DNA of 64,000 nt from Nitrosomonas sp. (GTDB taxonomy: Bacteria; Pseudomonadota; Gammaproteobacteria; Burkholderiales; Nitrosomonadaceae): NCBI GenBank assembly GCA_016710135.1, contig JADJLM010000001.1, positions 620,001 through 684,000 of the forward strand. The letters are read 5' to 3'. The first letter of the stretch is position 1. Each line of letters starts with the position of its first letter. Positions 1 through 9,118 of this stretch are shown piece after piece. The notes beneath the pieces were generated by a model. The model had not been told where the DNA came from. It made no database searches and worked only from the letters and a program-made list of their open reading frames with translations. The position numbers and the translations under genes are program-made.

Positions 1-1
1 T

Positions 2-313
2 GAACATGAACTGCTCACTTATGCAACAGAGCGGATTAGCATGATTCCTGGCGTGAAGATCATTGGTAATTCGAGTTCAAAAGTAGCTGTTATTTCATTT
101 ACCATGGAAGGAATTCATCCTCATGATGTTGGAACGTTGCTCAATCAAGAAGGTATTGCCGTTCGTACAGGACATCATTGTGCCCAACCTATTATGCAAC
201 GGTTTAATATCCCAGCTACTTCGCGTGCTTCGTTTGCTTTCTACAATACCAAAGATGAAGCTGATGCATTAATCGAAGGGATTCAAACTGTAAAAAAGGT
301 TTTTTTATCATGA
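2..313 (+). CDS. sufS: Cysteine desulfurase SufS, C-terminal part (cut by window edge)
   Basis: The open frame runs in from the window edge and encodes about 103 residues of the C-terminus of a group II PLP-dependent cysteine desulfurase. The family motif RTGHHCAQP is visible, with the catalytic Cys that carries the persulfide encoded at 179-181. SufS takes sulfur from L-cysteine for Fe-S cluster assembly in the cytosol. The stop overlaps the start of the next gene (ATGA), so it is co-transcribed and probably translationally coupled with sufU, its usual sulfur acceptor. The upstream genes, probably other suf genes, are outside the window. Confidence 0.95.
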   Translation, partial: EHELLTYATERISMIPGVKIIGNSSSKVAVISFTMEGIHPHDVGTLLNQEGIAVRTGHHCAQPIMQRFNIPATSRASFAFYNTKDEADALIEGIQTVKKVFLS

Positions 314-792
314 GTTCGAAAACAATTTATCAAGAAGTCATCTTGGATCATAATCGCAAGCCACGGAATTATGGAAGCTTAGATCAACCTAGTCATCATG
401 CAATTGGACACAATCCTTTATGTGGCGATCGCATTGACCTCGGTCTTGATATGACGAACAATCAGATTAATCAGATCGCTTTCCATGGTGAGTCGTGCGC
501 GATCTGCAAGGCTTCTGCCTCTATGATGACAACTGCGGTTAAAGGTAAATCTCCTGAGGAAGCTGAGGTCCTCATTCAAGAATTTCGGAATATGGTAATG
601 GGAACACTAAATTTGTCAGATCATCATCACCTCGGAAGGTTGGCTGTGTTTGAGGGTGTTCGTGATCTGCCCACAAGAGTGAAGTGTGCCATTTTACCTT
701 GGCATACCTTACATGCTGCTCTTCATTCTGTTTCCAGCATTTCAACTGAAGCCAATGAAGAGGTATCACAAACTTCAGCGATATCAGTCTAG
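310..792 (+). CDS. sufU: SufU-type iron-sulfur assembly scaffold / sulfur-transfer protein
   Basis: This is a 160-residue IscU/SufU-fold protein of normal SufU length. The three conserved metal-binding cysteines are visible in LCGDRI, GESCAICKAS and RVKCAILPW, and the Asp after the first Cys is kept. The GESCAICKAS segment carries the SufU-type insertion that separates this family from IscU. In SufSU systems the Zn-bound SufU accepts persulfide from SufS and passes sulfur to the SufBCD scaffold. The start overlaps the sufS stop. The gene ends in TAG, which shows TAG is an ordinary stop here. Confidence 0.93.
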   Translation: MSSKTIYQEVILDHNRKPRNYGSLDQPSHHAIGHNPLCGDRIDLGLDMTNNQINQIAFHGESCAICKASASMMTTAVKGKSPEEAEVLIQEFRNMVMGTLNLSDHHHLGRLAVFEGVRDLPTRVKCAILPWHTLHAALHSVSSISTEANEEVSQTSAISV

Positions 793-837
793 AAATTTTA
801 GTTAGCTACACATTTATTGCAGAACTTTAATAGTAGA

Positions 838-1398
838 ATGCCTAAAATTGCAGAAATTGAAGGAACACCTAATCCCAATGCACTTAAATTTGTGCTGAGA
901 GAGCCTCTTACCTGGGGGATAAGTCGTTCATTTGATAGTGCCGAGCAAGCGAAAGATGATCCCCTTGCTTCCGCGCTATTCGATATTGATCACGTCACCA
1001 ATGTTTTTTATGTTGATCGCTGGATAACGATTACTCAGGATGGAGAGGCAGATTGGCAAGACCTAGCGCGTGCCGTTGCAGATCCCATTCGAGCGGCGCC
1101 GGGAGCCACATCGCAGACTGCTGCAACGATCGCAGCAGCTGATGAGCTACTTGCTAACCTCAGCCCAGAAGATCAGCAACGACTCGAACGTATTAATATT
1201 CTATTGGATGAAGAGGTACGCCCTTTCTTGCAAAATGATGGGGGAGATCTCCATATCGTGGGTCTTGAAGGGAATACGCTGCGAATTCATTATCAAGGGG
1301 CATGCGGAACCTGTCCGAGTTCTATTTCTGGCACATTAAGAGGCATTGAGAATCTATTGAAGACAATAGAACCAAATATTGAGTTAATCTCTGAATAA
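838..1398 (+). CDS. Nfu-type Fe-S carrier with N-terminal Nfu_N domain
   Basis: The product is about 186 residues from the ATG at 838. That start gives the usual opening MPKIAEIEGTPNPN; a TTG at 817 would add seven residues but has no better ribosome site. An Nfu_N domain fills the first half. The C-terminal NifU domain holds DGGDLHIVGLEG and the cluster-binding CXXC in GACGTCPSS. Such proteins carry [4Fe-4S] clusters to apo-targets. It lies 45 bp after sufU and is probably in the same operon. It resembles the NfuA/Nfu1 group, but I assign no symbol because the domain order differs from E. coli NfuA. Confidence 0.88.
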   Translation: MPKIAEIEGTPNPNALKFVLREPLTWGISRSFDSAEQAKDDPLASALFDIDHVTNVFYVDRWITITQDGEADWQDLARAVADPIRAAPGATSQTAATIAAADELLANLSPEDQQRLERINILLDEEVRPFLQNDGGDLHIVGLEGNTLRIHYQGACGTCPSSISGTLRGIENLLKTIEPNIELISE

Positions 1399-1485
1399 GC
1401 TGAACAGCTTATGCTACCGATGGCTATTTTGAGTCTATCGGTAACTATCAGATAAATAAAGAATTCAGTATTTAATTCTTGTTTC

Positions 1486-1938
1486 ATGAGACTTTGGTCA
1501 ATTCATCCAAAATATTTGGATGCAAAAGGTTTGGTTGCACTTTGGCGAGAAGGTTTACTTGCGCAGAATGTTCTTTTGGGTAAAACAAAAGGCTATCAAT
1601 ATCACCCCCAATTAATTCGCTTCAAAAAAACGACAAACCCGCTGGGTGCTATTGCAACCTATCTAATCGCAATTGCTGATGAAGCTAATTTGAGGCGTTA
1701 TGCGTTTGATAGTAGCAAAATTAATAACAACCGATTCTCAAAAAAGATCTCGGTTACGCAAGGACAAATTCAATACGAATTCACCCATCTAATGAGAAAG
1801 CTGAGCATTAGAGATCAAATTCGTTATCATACATTTTCTAATATTGATCAGATTGAGATACATTCTTCATTCATTATCACCAATGGTGATATAGAAAAAT
1901 GGGAGATTGTTAAACCAAATTCATCCTTTCCTCAATAG
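1486..1938 (+). CDS. Pyrimidine dimer DNA glycosylase (endonuclease V-like, Pyr_excise family)
   Basis: The 150-residue product opens with MRLWSIHPKYLDAKGLVALW, the signature of the Pyr_excise family related to T4 endonuclease V. Family members remove UV-induced pyrimidine dimers by combined glycosylase and AP-lyase activity. The early acidic and basic residues and the GKTKGYQYHPQLIRF stretch fit the family. Residues 100-150 are less familiar, so the exact bacterial subgroup is uncertain. It sits alone between the Fe-S genes and a porin, and the 87 bp upstream show no strong promoter. Confidence 0.75.
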   Translation: MRLWSIHPKYLDAKGLVALWREGLLAQNVLLGKTKGYQYHPQLIRFKKTTNPLGAIATYLIAIADEANLRRYAFDSSKINNNRFSKKISVTQGQIQYEFTHLMRKLSIRDQIRYHTFSNIDQIEIHSSFIITNGDIEKWEIVKPNSSFPQ

Positions 1939-2035
1939 ATAGAGAAATTCTAATAGAAAGATCTGGTCGTGGATATATCTGAGTTATTCCAGAGAATTAA
2001 TTCTATCTTCGCAAAAAATTAAATGAATCGTTTTG

Positions 2036-2073
2036 TAACAACACTATGTTTATTTATGTAATAAGTGTTGTTA
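2036..2073. repeat. 10-bp perfect inverted repeat upstream of the porin gene
   Basis: TAACAACACT at 2036-2045 is repeated inverted at 2064-2073 with an 18-nt spacer. It lies about 140 bp before the porin start. It may be an operator or a hairpin ending the upstream gene; there is no T-run after it. The rest of 1939-2215 is AT-rich with no gene visible. A good ribosome site (AAGAGGGAAGA) precedes the porin ATG. Confidence 0.4.
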
Positions 2074-2215
2074 GTTACATACACTTGTGACGGTTCTAAG
2101 AATTTTGTTAATTGACCTAAATTTTGGTTATGTGTAAAGTAAAACCCTCAGATGAGGTATGGTTATTAAGTTTTATATTGAAAAATACTGATAAATTCTA
2201 AAAGAAGAGGGAAGA

Positions 2216-3577
2216 ATGAAACTTAATTTTAAAAAGAAAAATCAGATTATTTCTGCAGCAATAGGTAGCATGTTACTGATCGGTACTAATGCCAGTATGG
2301 TTCATGCAAATACGTCAACTAATCCGCTGAGTTTCCTAGATAAATATGGAATTAAATTAGGAGGATGGGTTCATGGGGGAGCAACATTTAATCCCTATAT
2401 TACGGATGGTTTTAATGGCCCTGTTACTTTTGCAGATCAAGCGAATCGAGTTCAATTAAATCAATTTAATCTATTCTTAGAACGCGCAGTTGTTACGGAA
2501 GGAAAAAAATGGGATGTGGGTTTCCGTGCAGACTTCATGTTCGGTACGGATGCGATCTTTACTCAAGCCTATGGTAATCCTGCATTCGATGTTAATAATG
2601 GTAGAGCGCTGGATGATAGAGGAAACTGGGATCTCGATATCTGTTGTAAATCACTACGAACCTATGGCATTGCAATTCCACAAACTTATGCTGAGGTCTA
2701 TGCACCGTTTGGCAATGGTTTAAATGTTAAGGTAGGGCATTTCTATACACCCATTGGATATGAGTCTGTTCCTGCTCCCAATAACTTCTTTTATACTCAT
2801 GCATATACGATGCAATATGGTGAGCCTTTTACCCATACTGGTGTTCTAGGTAATTACCACATCGATAAAAATTTTACTGCAATGGCTGGTGCGATTGGTG
2901 GTAGTGGTACCGGTGGTTGGGACGGTAATTTCGATCGGCAAATGGGGAACTGGGGTGGAATTGGTGGTATTACTTGGGCAAGTGATGACAGAAAAACATC
3001 ATTAAATATTAGCGGTACGGGCAGTACAGCTTCAACCCGTAACAGTAGTTTCTGGGGGATGTTTAGTATTGTGTTCAAGCATATGATCACTGACAAAACG
3101 CATTTCGTCTTGCAACATGACCATGGTTTTGCTGATAACGTCTTGTTGAATAATCTACACTATACAAATGTAAACAAAAATGCGGAGTGGTATGGTATTA
3201 ACATGCATATGTATTACGATATTTCTCGAGAATTATCAATTGGTATAAGGGGTGAGTGGTTTAGAGACCGCGATGGTTTCCGAGTATTCTCACCAGGTCG
3301 GGTGGGCGCTGCAACTGATCACCTTGGAAGAAGCTACGCATTGGGTGGTGCAACTCAATTAGCTAGTAGTACACCGTCTGATTATTATGCTGTGACGTTA
3401 GGTTTAAACTGGAAACCTGCTCGGATGATGAATCTTGCAGATACCCGTTTAAAGAGACTCAATATTCGTCCAAACTTCCGCTATGACGTGGCTGACGCGC
3501 TTCATGGGACTTATCGACCTTTTGGTGGAAATAATGATCAAGTCGTTATGTCGCTTGATGCCGTATTGCCCTTCTAA
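2216..3577 (+). CDS. Outer-membrane beta-barrel porin (BBP2/OmpL-like)
   Basis: This 453-residue protein has an N-terminal signal peptide of about 31 residues ending VHANTS. The rest is rich in alternating aromatic and polar strands and ends in Phe, as outer-membrane barrels do. The segments GGWVHGGATFNP, RADFMFGTDAIFTQAYG and KVGHFYTPIGYESV match the putative beta-barrel porin-2 family, which is common in Nitrosomonas and other environmental bacteria. Substrate is unknown. It is monocistronic, with a strong ribosome site and a hairpin terminator just after it. An adjacent Cys pair (CC) near residue 142 is unusual for a porin. Confidence 0.82.
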   Translation: MKLNFKKKNQIISAAIGSMLLIGTNASMVHANTSTNPLSFLDKYGIKLGGWVHGGATFNPYITDGFNGPVTFADQANRVQLNQFNLFLERAVVTEGKKWDVGFRADFMFGTDAIFTQAYGNPAFDVNNGRALDDRGNWDLDICCKSLRTYGIAIPQTYAEVYAPFGNGLNVKVGHFYTPIGYESVPAPNNFFYTHAYTMQYGEPFTHTGVLGNYHIDKNFTAMAGAIGGSGTGGWDGNFDRQMGNWGGIGGITWASDDRKTSLNISGTGSTASTRNSSFWGMFSIVFKHMITDKTHFVLQHDHGFADNVLLNNLHYTNVNKNAEWYGINMHMYYDISRELSIGIRGEWFRDRDGFRVFSPGRVGAATDHLGRSYALGGATQLASSTPSDYYAVTLGLNWKPARMMNLADTRLKRLNIRPNFRYDVADALHGTYRPFGGNNDQVVMSLDAVLPF

Positions 3578-3601
3578 ATAACACCTTACATAAATAACTA
3601 G

Positions 3602-3627
3602 AATGCACCTGCGGGTGCATTTCTTTT
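3602..3627 (+). terminator. Rho-independent terminator after the porin gene
   Basis: The 8-bp stem AATGCACC/GGTGCATT has a 4-nt loop and is followed by a short pyrimidine-rich tail (TTCTTTT). It is 24 bp after the porin stop and lies between convergent genes. Confidence 0.75.
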
Positions 3628-3665
3628 ATGACCTTTCTATTTAAATCTCACAGAATATCAGTAGA

Positions 3666-4613
3666 TCAGAGCTGGGAAAGTTGATTGAGCAATTCTTTGA
3701 TATCTTGTGGGAGTGATGATTCCCAGCTCATTGCTCGTTGAAGGGTAGGGTGTTCAAGGGTTAAGCGATAAGCGTGCAACGCTTGACGATGAAAACTATG
3801 AGTGGAATGCCCGACTTCTTTGGGAGGTTGTTTGGTACGATCTGTATAAACTGAATCGCCGATAAGTGGATGCCCAATGCTATGCATGTGGACTCGAATT
3901 TGATGTGTTCTCCCTGTATCAAGACTACATTGCAGTAATGTATATCCTTTAAACAGCGTTAATACTCGATAATGTGTACGAGCAGGTTTCCCCTTTGCTG
4001 TAATCGCCATTCGCGTGCGATGGATGGAGTGTCTTCCGATAGGTGCGTCAACCCAACCTTCCTGCTTAACTTCACCCCATACAATGGCTAAATATTCACG
4101 TTTCATGGTGCGTTGTTGTAACTGACGAACTAAGCTGGTTTGAGCTTCAATATTTTTTGCAATGACAAGCAAGCCGCTGGTATCTTTGTCGAGACGATGC
4201 ACGATACCCGCTCTCGATACATTGGCAAACTGGCTGGAATGATGCAACAGGGCGTTAAGCAATGTTCCTTGTTTATTACCATTGCCGGGGTGGACGACTA
4301 AACCAACGGGTTTATCGATAATTAAGATATCTTCATCTTCATAGACGATAGCTAATGGAATCGCTTCAGCTTGATCAGTTTGTTCATTAGAAGCGATTGG
4401 AGGAATGATCAGGATTGTTTCACTACCCCAAAGTTTTTGTTTGGCTGTAGTAGTCTGACCATTCACTGTGATGTGTTTTTCATTAATCCACGACTGCAAG
4501 CGACTTCGAGACCATTGCGGCAGCAGTTTTGCGAGTACCTGATCTAATCGAAGTCCTGCAACATCTTGGGGAACGATTAGCTCAATTGATATTCCTTTAT
4601 TTTCAGAGGGCAT
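3666..4613 (-). CDS. rluD: Ribosomal large subunit pseudouridine synthase D
   Basis: This 315-residue protein has an N-terminal S4 RNA-binding domain (LRLDQVLAKLLPQWSRSRLQ, residues about 16-35) and a RluA-family catalytic domain. The active-site motif HRLDKDTSGLL holds the catalytic Asp. RluD modifies helix 69 of 23S rRNA (positions 1911, 1915 and 1917 in E. coli numbering). It is divergent from bamD with about 60 bp between, an arrangement shared by many Proteobacteria, so the two probably share a promoter region. Confidence 0.95.
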   Translation of the reverse strand: MPSENKGISIELIVPQDVAGLRLDQVLAKLLPQWSRSRLQSWINEKHITVNGQTTTAKQKLWGSETILIIPPIASNEQTDQAEAIPLAIVYEDEDILIIDKPVGLVVHPGNGNKQGTLLNALLHHSSQFANVSRAGIVHRLDKDTSGLLVIAKNIEAQTSLVRQLQQRTMKREYLAIVWGEVKQEGWVDAPIGRHSIHRTRMAITAKGKPARTHYRVLTLFKGYTLLQCSLDTGRTHQIRVHMHSIGHPLIGDSVYTDRTKQPPKEVGHSTHSFHRQALHAYRLTLEHPTLQRAMSWESSLPQDIKELLNQLSQL

Positions 4614-4671
4614 GGTGAGGCCAGTCTTTGCGTTATAATTTAAAGATATTATTGCATCGATAGGATTTGTT

Positions 4672-5472
4672 ATGGGGCGTAGTTTAATTTTGTTACTAAC
4701 TATTTGGTTGTCAGCCTGTAGTTATTTCAAAGAAAAGGAAATGGATGATAGTCAATGGTCTCCTAATAAATTTTATACAGAAGCTAAAAATGAACTCTCA
4801 AATCAAAATTATGCAGCTGCAATTAAGTTATTTGAGGGGCTAGAAGCACGTTATCCCTACGGACGTTATGCGCAACAAGCACAGTTAGAAGTTGCCTATG
4901 CACATTATAAAGATCAGCAACAAGCTTCTGCCATCGCGGCAGCTGATCGATTTATTCAACTTTATCCACACCATCCAAACTTAGATTACGCCTATTACAT
5001 CAAAGGGCTCGCTAATTTTCATGATGACCTGGGTATTCTTGGTTTCGTTACATCTCGGATTATTAAGCAAGATATGAGTGAGAGAGACTCTAAGGCCGCC
5101 CGAGAGTCATTTGATAATTTCAAAGAATTAGTTACTCGATTCCCTAAGAGTAAATATACGCCCGATGCACTCAAACGCATGTCCCATCTTGTCAATGTTG
5201 TAGCGAGGAGCGAAATTTATGTAGCACGTTATTACATGAAACGTAAGGCTTATGTGGCTGCAGTTCGGCGTGCACAGTTTGTCTTGGAAGAATATCCACA
5301 AACGCCTTCGACAGAAGAAGCGTTGTTCATCATGGCCAAGGCTTATGATAAGTTAGGACTGAATGATTTAAGAGAGGATGTTGAGCGTGTGATGCGTCGA
5401 AATTTCCCAGAAAGTGAGTATCTTTCCGATACTAACCCGCTGGGAAGGGAATCATGGTGGAAAATTTGGTAG
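4672..5472 (+). CDS. bamD: Outer-membrane assembly lipoprotein BamD
   Basis: The 266-residue protein starts with a lipoprotein signal; the lipobox LSAC places the lipidated Cys at residue 16. TPR-like repeats follow (NYAAAIKLFEGLEARYPYGRYAQQAQLEVAYAHY, then LDYAYYIKGL), typical of BamD/ComL. BamD is the essential partner of BamA in inserting beta-barrel proteins into the outer membrane. The length is normal. The gene is divergent from rluD, as in related bacteria. Confidence 0.94.
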   Translation: MGRSLILLLTIWLSACSYFKEKEMDDSQWSPNKFYTEAKNELSNQNYAAAIKLFEGLEARYPYGRYAQQAQLEVAYAHYKDQQQASAIAAADRFIQLYPHHPNLDYAYYIKGLANFHDDLGILGFVTSRIIKQDMSERDSKAARESFDNFKELVTRFPKSKYTPDALKRMSHLVNVVARSEIYVARYYMKRKAYVAAVRRAQFVLEEYPQTPSTEEALFIMAKAYDKLGLNDLREDVERVMRRNFPESEYLSDTNPLGRESWWKIW

Positions 5473-5496
5473 CGTACCTGATTTAATGCAATTTTT

Positions 5497-5970
5497 TTAA
5501 GCAGGTGCCAGCATTGCAGAACCCGCCCACCCATCTTCGAGGCGAATCGCTAGCACATCGCATTGCGCATGATGAAGCACACCGCTCGCTGTTGACCCTA
5601 GTAATAACGCTAAACCATGCCGACCATGCGAACCAACGATGACCAGATCGACACTTTCTTGGCTCGCGATACGAATAATTTCAACTTCAGGTTTTCCCCA
5701 AACTAATTTCAAGGAATCAGAATGTATACCTAGCTGATCGCCGATATTTAGTAGTTTCTTCTTTTCACCTTCTAGCAATTCATTCATAGTATCGGTATCA
5801 AGTGGAATGATAGTTCCATAGGCAGTATCGGGCATTGGAATATTGTCTAGTACATGAATGATGCTTAGCTTCGCATTAAAAAGCGTGGCTAAACGTTCAG
5901 CTTTGAGTGTAACAAACTGATCTTGCTCGGAAAATTCAACTGCTAGCAGCATATGTTGGTAATCTGTCAT
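5497..5970 (-). CDS. Universal stress protein, UspA family
   Basis: The single Usp domain covers nearly the whole protein. The ATP-binding signature GSHGRHGLALLLGSTAS is near the C-terminus, with the expected D at the end of the first strand replaced by E (LLAVEFSE). I place the start at MTDYQH (5970) because AAGGAAATTAACG lies directly upstream; an ATG ten codons earlier at 6000 is possible. Usp proteins respond to starvation and oxidative stress. The gene is convergent with bamD. Confidence 0.88.
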   Translation of the reverse strand: MTDYQHMLLAVEFSEQDQFVTLKAERLATLFNAKLSIIHVLDNIPMPDTAYGTIIPLDTDTMNELLEGEKKKLLNIGDQLGIHSDSLKLVWGKPEVEIIRIASQESVDLVIVGSHGRHGLALLLGSTASGVLHHAQCDVLAIRLEDGWAGSAMLAPA

Positions 5971-6269
5971 CGTTAATTTCCTTAGATTATATGAATGCAA
6001 TCAATATTCTAGTTATTTTACGCGATCTATATCGGGTTAGAAAATCTGAAATAAATCGAGTATTGGCACACATAGAATACTCATGGAGAGACTATATGGA
6101 AACTAAACTAGTGGTTCAATTTATTGTAGAAGCCTCGACTGAATGGAAATGAAAAGTACAACAGTTGCTTATTGGGAAATTAAGCTTGTTGATATCGGTC
6201 TAAAATTGTATTGAGTACATCATATCCCGGTTTGAATTTTTTGTTGTTAATTGTATAGGAAATTGTTTT

Positions 6270-7844
6270 ATGCCCTCACCGGCCAGTTCTAGTCGCGTTA
6301 ATTCGATTAATAAAACAGGGGACAATCGCATTGATCCATTATTGTTTGGACAGCGTTGGTCAAGTCAGTCAATTTCATACAGTTTCCCATCGCAGAATTC
6401 TTCGTGGTCAACTGATTCTGCTACGGGTTATGGGCCGCACAATGCGGGTGGTGAACCTTGGCGTTCATCCTTTCTGCCATTAAGCGAGTCGGATCGACCT
6501 TATTTCAAATTAGCGTTGCAGCAATGGGCAAACGTAGCCAATGTTCAGTTTAATCTTATCGCTGAATCCAGCGATTCGGTGGGTGATATTCGAGTTGCTT
6601 ACAGCGAAATAGCCGATATGGGCGATGCAGAAGCATGGTCGTATTTGCCAACAGGAATAGCTGCTTCCGGGGATATTTGGATCAACAGCACCAGCGATAG
6701 TGCTAAAGTTGAATGGATACCAGGTGATTACGCTTTTTTAACGGTACTCCATGAAATTGGTCATTCCTTAGGGTTAGAACATCCCTTTGATGACCCGAGT
6801 TTCCCAGCAGCACTGGATACCATGTCTACGACCATAATGAGTTACTCGGCCTTACCTGGAAATCAAAATTCATTCTTTGATTTCTACCCAACAACACCGA
6901 TGCCTCTCGATATTTGGGCAATTCAATATATCTATGGCGCAAACAATCACTATCATCAAGAAGACACGGTTTATCACTATGATGATACTAAAACATACCA
7001 TGAAACTATCTGGGATAGTGGTGGTAATGACTGGATTAGCTATGCGGGTGGTAAAGAAATTGCGATTATCGACCTCCGAGAAGGTGAAGGATCTTATATT
7101 GGTAACAGCGTATTTGCATTTGATAGCGCTCAAAATCCCGATTTAGTGGAAAATATCTGGATTGCCTATAACGCGGTGATTGAAAATGCAACGGGTGGCG
7201 TTAATGATGATTTATTGATTGGCAATGATCATGATAATGTATTAATTGGTGGGGAAGGCGCTGATGATTTGATTGGCCGGAACGGTAATGATGTATTACA
7301 AGGAGAGGGAGGCATTGATACTGCGTTATACAATGGCCAACGCAATCAATACGCGATCAATAAAACTCAAGAAGGGTATTCACTGTCTGATTCAACCGGC
7401 GCGGAGGGATCAGACACGCTGATTGGTGTTGAACGTTTAGAATTTGGGGATATTGGTTTAGCACTGGATCTTGATGGAAATGCAGGCCAGGTTGCAAAAT
7501 TATTAGGTGTAGTTTTTGGTGCTGGCGCGATTGATAATGATGTTTATGTTAATGCGGGGTTATCTCTGCTCGATACAGGCACGAGTTTAGAATCGCTAGC
7601 ATCGCTGGCATTGGACGTGGCTGGTGTTCAAAACAATGACGCACTCGTTACTTTATTATGGCGTAATCTATTTGGGAGCGAGCCAACGCAGAACGAAAAG
7701 CTGCCCTATGTTGAGATGTTAGCTCAAGGTGAAATTACACAAGCAGCGTTAACCCAGATAGCTGCGAATACCTCAATTAACCAAGCCAATATTGGTTTAG
7801 TCGGTTTGACACAAGATGGGATTGAATTCGCGGTAGTGGCATGA
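6270..7844 (+). CDS. Serralysin-like M10 metalloprotease with RTX repeats
   Basis: The 524-residue protein has a metzincin catalytic domain. The zinc site HEIGHSLGLEH gives His161, Glu162, His165 and His171, and the Met-turn MSY is at 190-192, with the Tyr ligand of serralysins. RTX nonapeptides follow at about 318-355 (LIGNDHDN, LIGGEGADDLIGRNGND). The C-terminal ~140 residues resemble a DUF4214-like segment (YVNAGLSLLDTG). There is no Sec signal, as expected for type I secretion, but no ABC/MFP/OMP exporter is nearby. The short spacing of GGAxx repeats suggests Ca2+ binding in the medium. The ribosome site AGGAAA precedes the ATG. Confidence 0.87.
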   Translation: MPSPASSSRVNSINKTGDNRIDPLLFGQRWSSQSISYSFPSQNSSWSTDSATGYGPHNAGGEPWRSSFLPLSESDRPYFKLALQQWANVANVQFNLIAESSDSVGDIRVAYSEIADMGDAEAWSYLPTGIAASGDIWINSTSDSAKVEWIPGDYAFLTVLHEIGHSLGLEHPFDDPSFPAALDTMSTTIMSYSALPGNQNSFFDFYPTTPMPLDIWAIQYIYGANNHYHQEDTVYHYDDTKTYHETIWDSGGNDWISYAGGKEIAIIDLREGEGSYIGNSVFAFDSAQNPDLVENIWIAYNAVIENATGGVNDDLLIGNDHDNVLIGGEGADDLIGRNGNDVLQGEGGIDTALYNGQRNQYAINKTQEGYSLSDSTGAEGSDTLIGVERLEFGDIGLALDLDGNAGQVAKLLGVVFGAGAIDNDVYVNAGLSLLDTGTSLESLASLALDVAGVQNNDALVTLLWRNLFGSEPTQNEKLPYVEMLAQGEITQAALTQIAANTSINQANIGLVGLTQDGIEFAVVA

Positions 7845-8140
7845 GGTAATTGGACCTGTAGTTACAATTTTCTTGTTTTGGGAATCTATCCTGAGTCTAT
7901 GCTTTGTAAGGGCAGCCTTTGAATCACAGGTTCTGGTAATAATTTATGACAGTAGCACTACTTCCTTTGAGGGTATTTCTTTACACTTTTTTGACACCCG
8001 TCATGTTACTTTCCTGATTGTTAGTAGGTTACTGTGTATCTAGTACTTATAGCGATATACCAAAATTCTTTTTTTTATCAAAGCTAACAGGATATTAGTT
8101 ATATGGCTTCATAAAATCACATATAAGACAAGGAGTTTGT

Positions 8141-8905
8141 ATGTTCAAAAGAATAAATAAATTTGTGTTACTGGTAGTGATTGGATTGTTTTTGAGTAAT
8201 CCAGTTGCTGCGGATAGAACCGTAGATGATTTTCAGGTGTGGGGAAGTATTACCGCACTTGGTAATTTTGGTTTCATTAATCCAGAGAATCCCGAATTAA
8301 AAAAATTAAGATGGTGGATGGAAGGGCAAGGGCGCTTTGGTAATGATGCTACCCAATTTACGCAATCATTGGTTCGTCCTGGTGTCGGTTACGCGGTTAC
8401 CGATAAAATGGTGGTGTGGGTAGGTTATGCATGGGCACCCACTGCTGAGCCATTGTCACAGGATACAGGTCACCCATACAATGAACATCGGATTTGGGAG
8501 CAAGTAACCTGGGCTGATAATTTTTGGTTTGGTCGATTATCTCTACGCAGCCGTTTTGAGCAACGATTTTTTGATCAAAGTGCACCACTTCCAGGTCATA
8601 ATGATGTAGCGCATCGCTTCCGCCAATTGGTTAAATTGGCTGTTCCTTTGTCAGCAATTAATCCAGATTTAAGCTTTATTGTTCAAAGTGAGTTGTTTAT
8701 TGCGATGACGACCATCGATAATAATGCTGGTTTTATCTCCCGTGGTTTCGATCAAAACCGGGGGTTTGTTGGACTGGGTTATAAAATCAATCAATATGCC
8801 AATGTTGAGTTGGGTTATATGAACCAATATATCAACAGACCGCATAGTGCTCGCCCAGATCAAATGATGCATAACTTAGTAGCAAGTCTGTTTTTGAATT
8901 TCTAA
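8141..8905 (+). CDS. DUF2490 outer-membrane beta-barrel protein
   Basis: The 254-residue protein has a signal peptide ending VAADR (about residue 24), then amphipathic strands and a terminal Phe. DFQVWGSITALGNFG and the repeated RxRFEQRFFD pattern fit DUF2490, a family predicted to form small outer-membrane barrels. Function is unknown. It has a good ribosome site (AAGGAG) and a strong terminator behind it, so it is probably monocistronic. The 7845-8140 region before it holds no gene that I can see. Confidence 0.78.
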   Translation: MFKRINKFVLLVVIGLFLSNPVAADRTVDDFQVWGSITALGNFGFINPENPELKKLRWWMEGQGRFGNDATQFTQSLVRPGVGYAVTDKMVVWVGYAWAPTAEPLSQDTGHPYNEHRIWEQVTWADNFWFGRLSLRSRFEQRFFDQSAPLPGHNDVAHRFRQLVKLAVPLSAINPDLSFIVQSELFIAMTTIDNNAGFISRGFDQNRGFVGLGYKINQYANVELGYMNQYINRPHSARPDQMMHNLVASLFLNF

Positions 8906-8952
8906 GTTTCCCATACGATATCCAGTGCTACACATCGTATAATGCTTTAAGC

Positions 8953-8992
8953 AGCCGATTTTTTAGCTTATAAAAAATCGGCTTATTTTTTA
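8953..8992. terminator. Strong intrinsic terminator, 13-bp stem
   Basis: AGCCGATTTTTTA (8953-8965) pairs perfectly with TAAAAAATCGGCT (8971-8983) around a 5-nt loop, followed by TATTTTTTAA. It ends the DUF2490 gene on the + strand and could also act for the convergent rarA operon. Confidence 0.85.
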
Positions 8993-9118
8993 ACCTCGTC
9001 TATTTTATCGTAGAGAAATTAGATTGCCTCTGTGAATAGAGTCGTGTAAATGGTAGTGAAGTGCCTCTATATCCTTTTTTAACTTAAACCTGAAATGGAA
9101 GTTGTAGATAAGATCAGA

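Noticed and set aside
310..1398. A nif-type Fe-S cluster or nitrogen fixation locus
   Set aside because: The scaffold has the SufU insertion and the neighbour is SufS; no nif genes are present.
6096..6152. A 17-codon frame upstream of the serralysin-like gene
   Set aside because: Too short, with no homology I can name.
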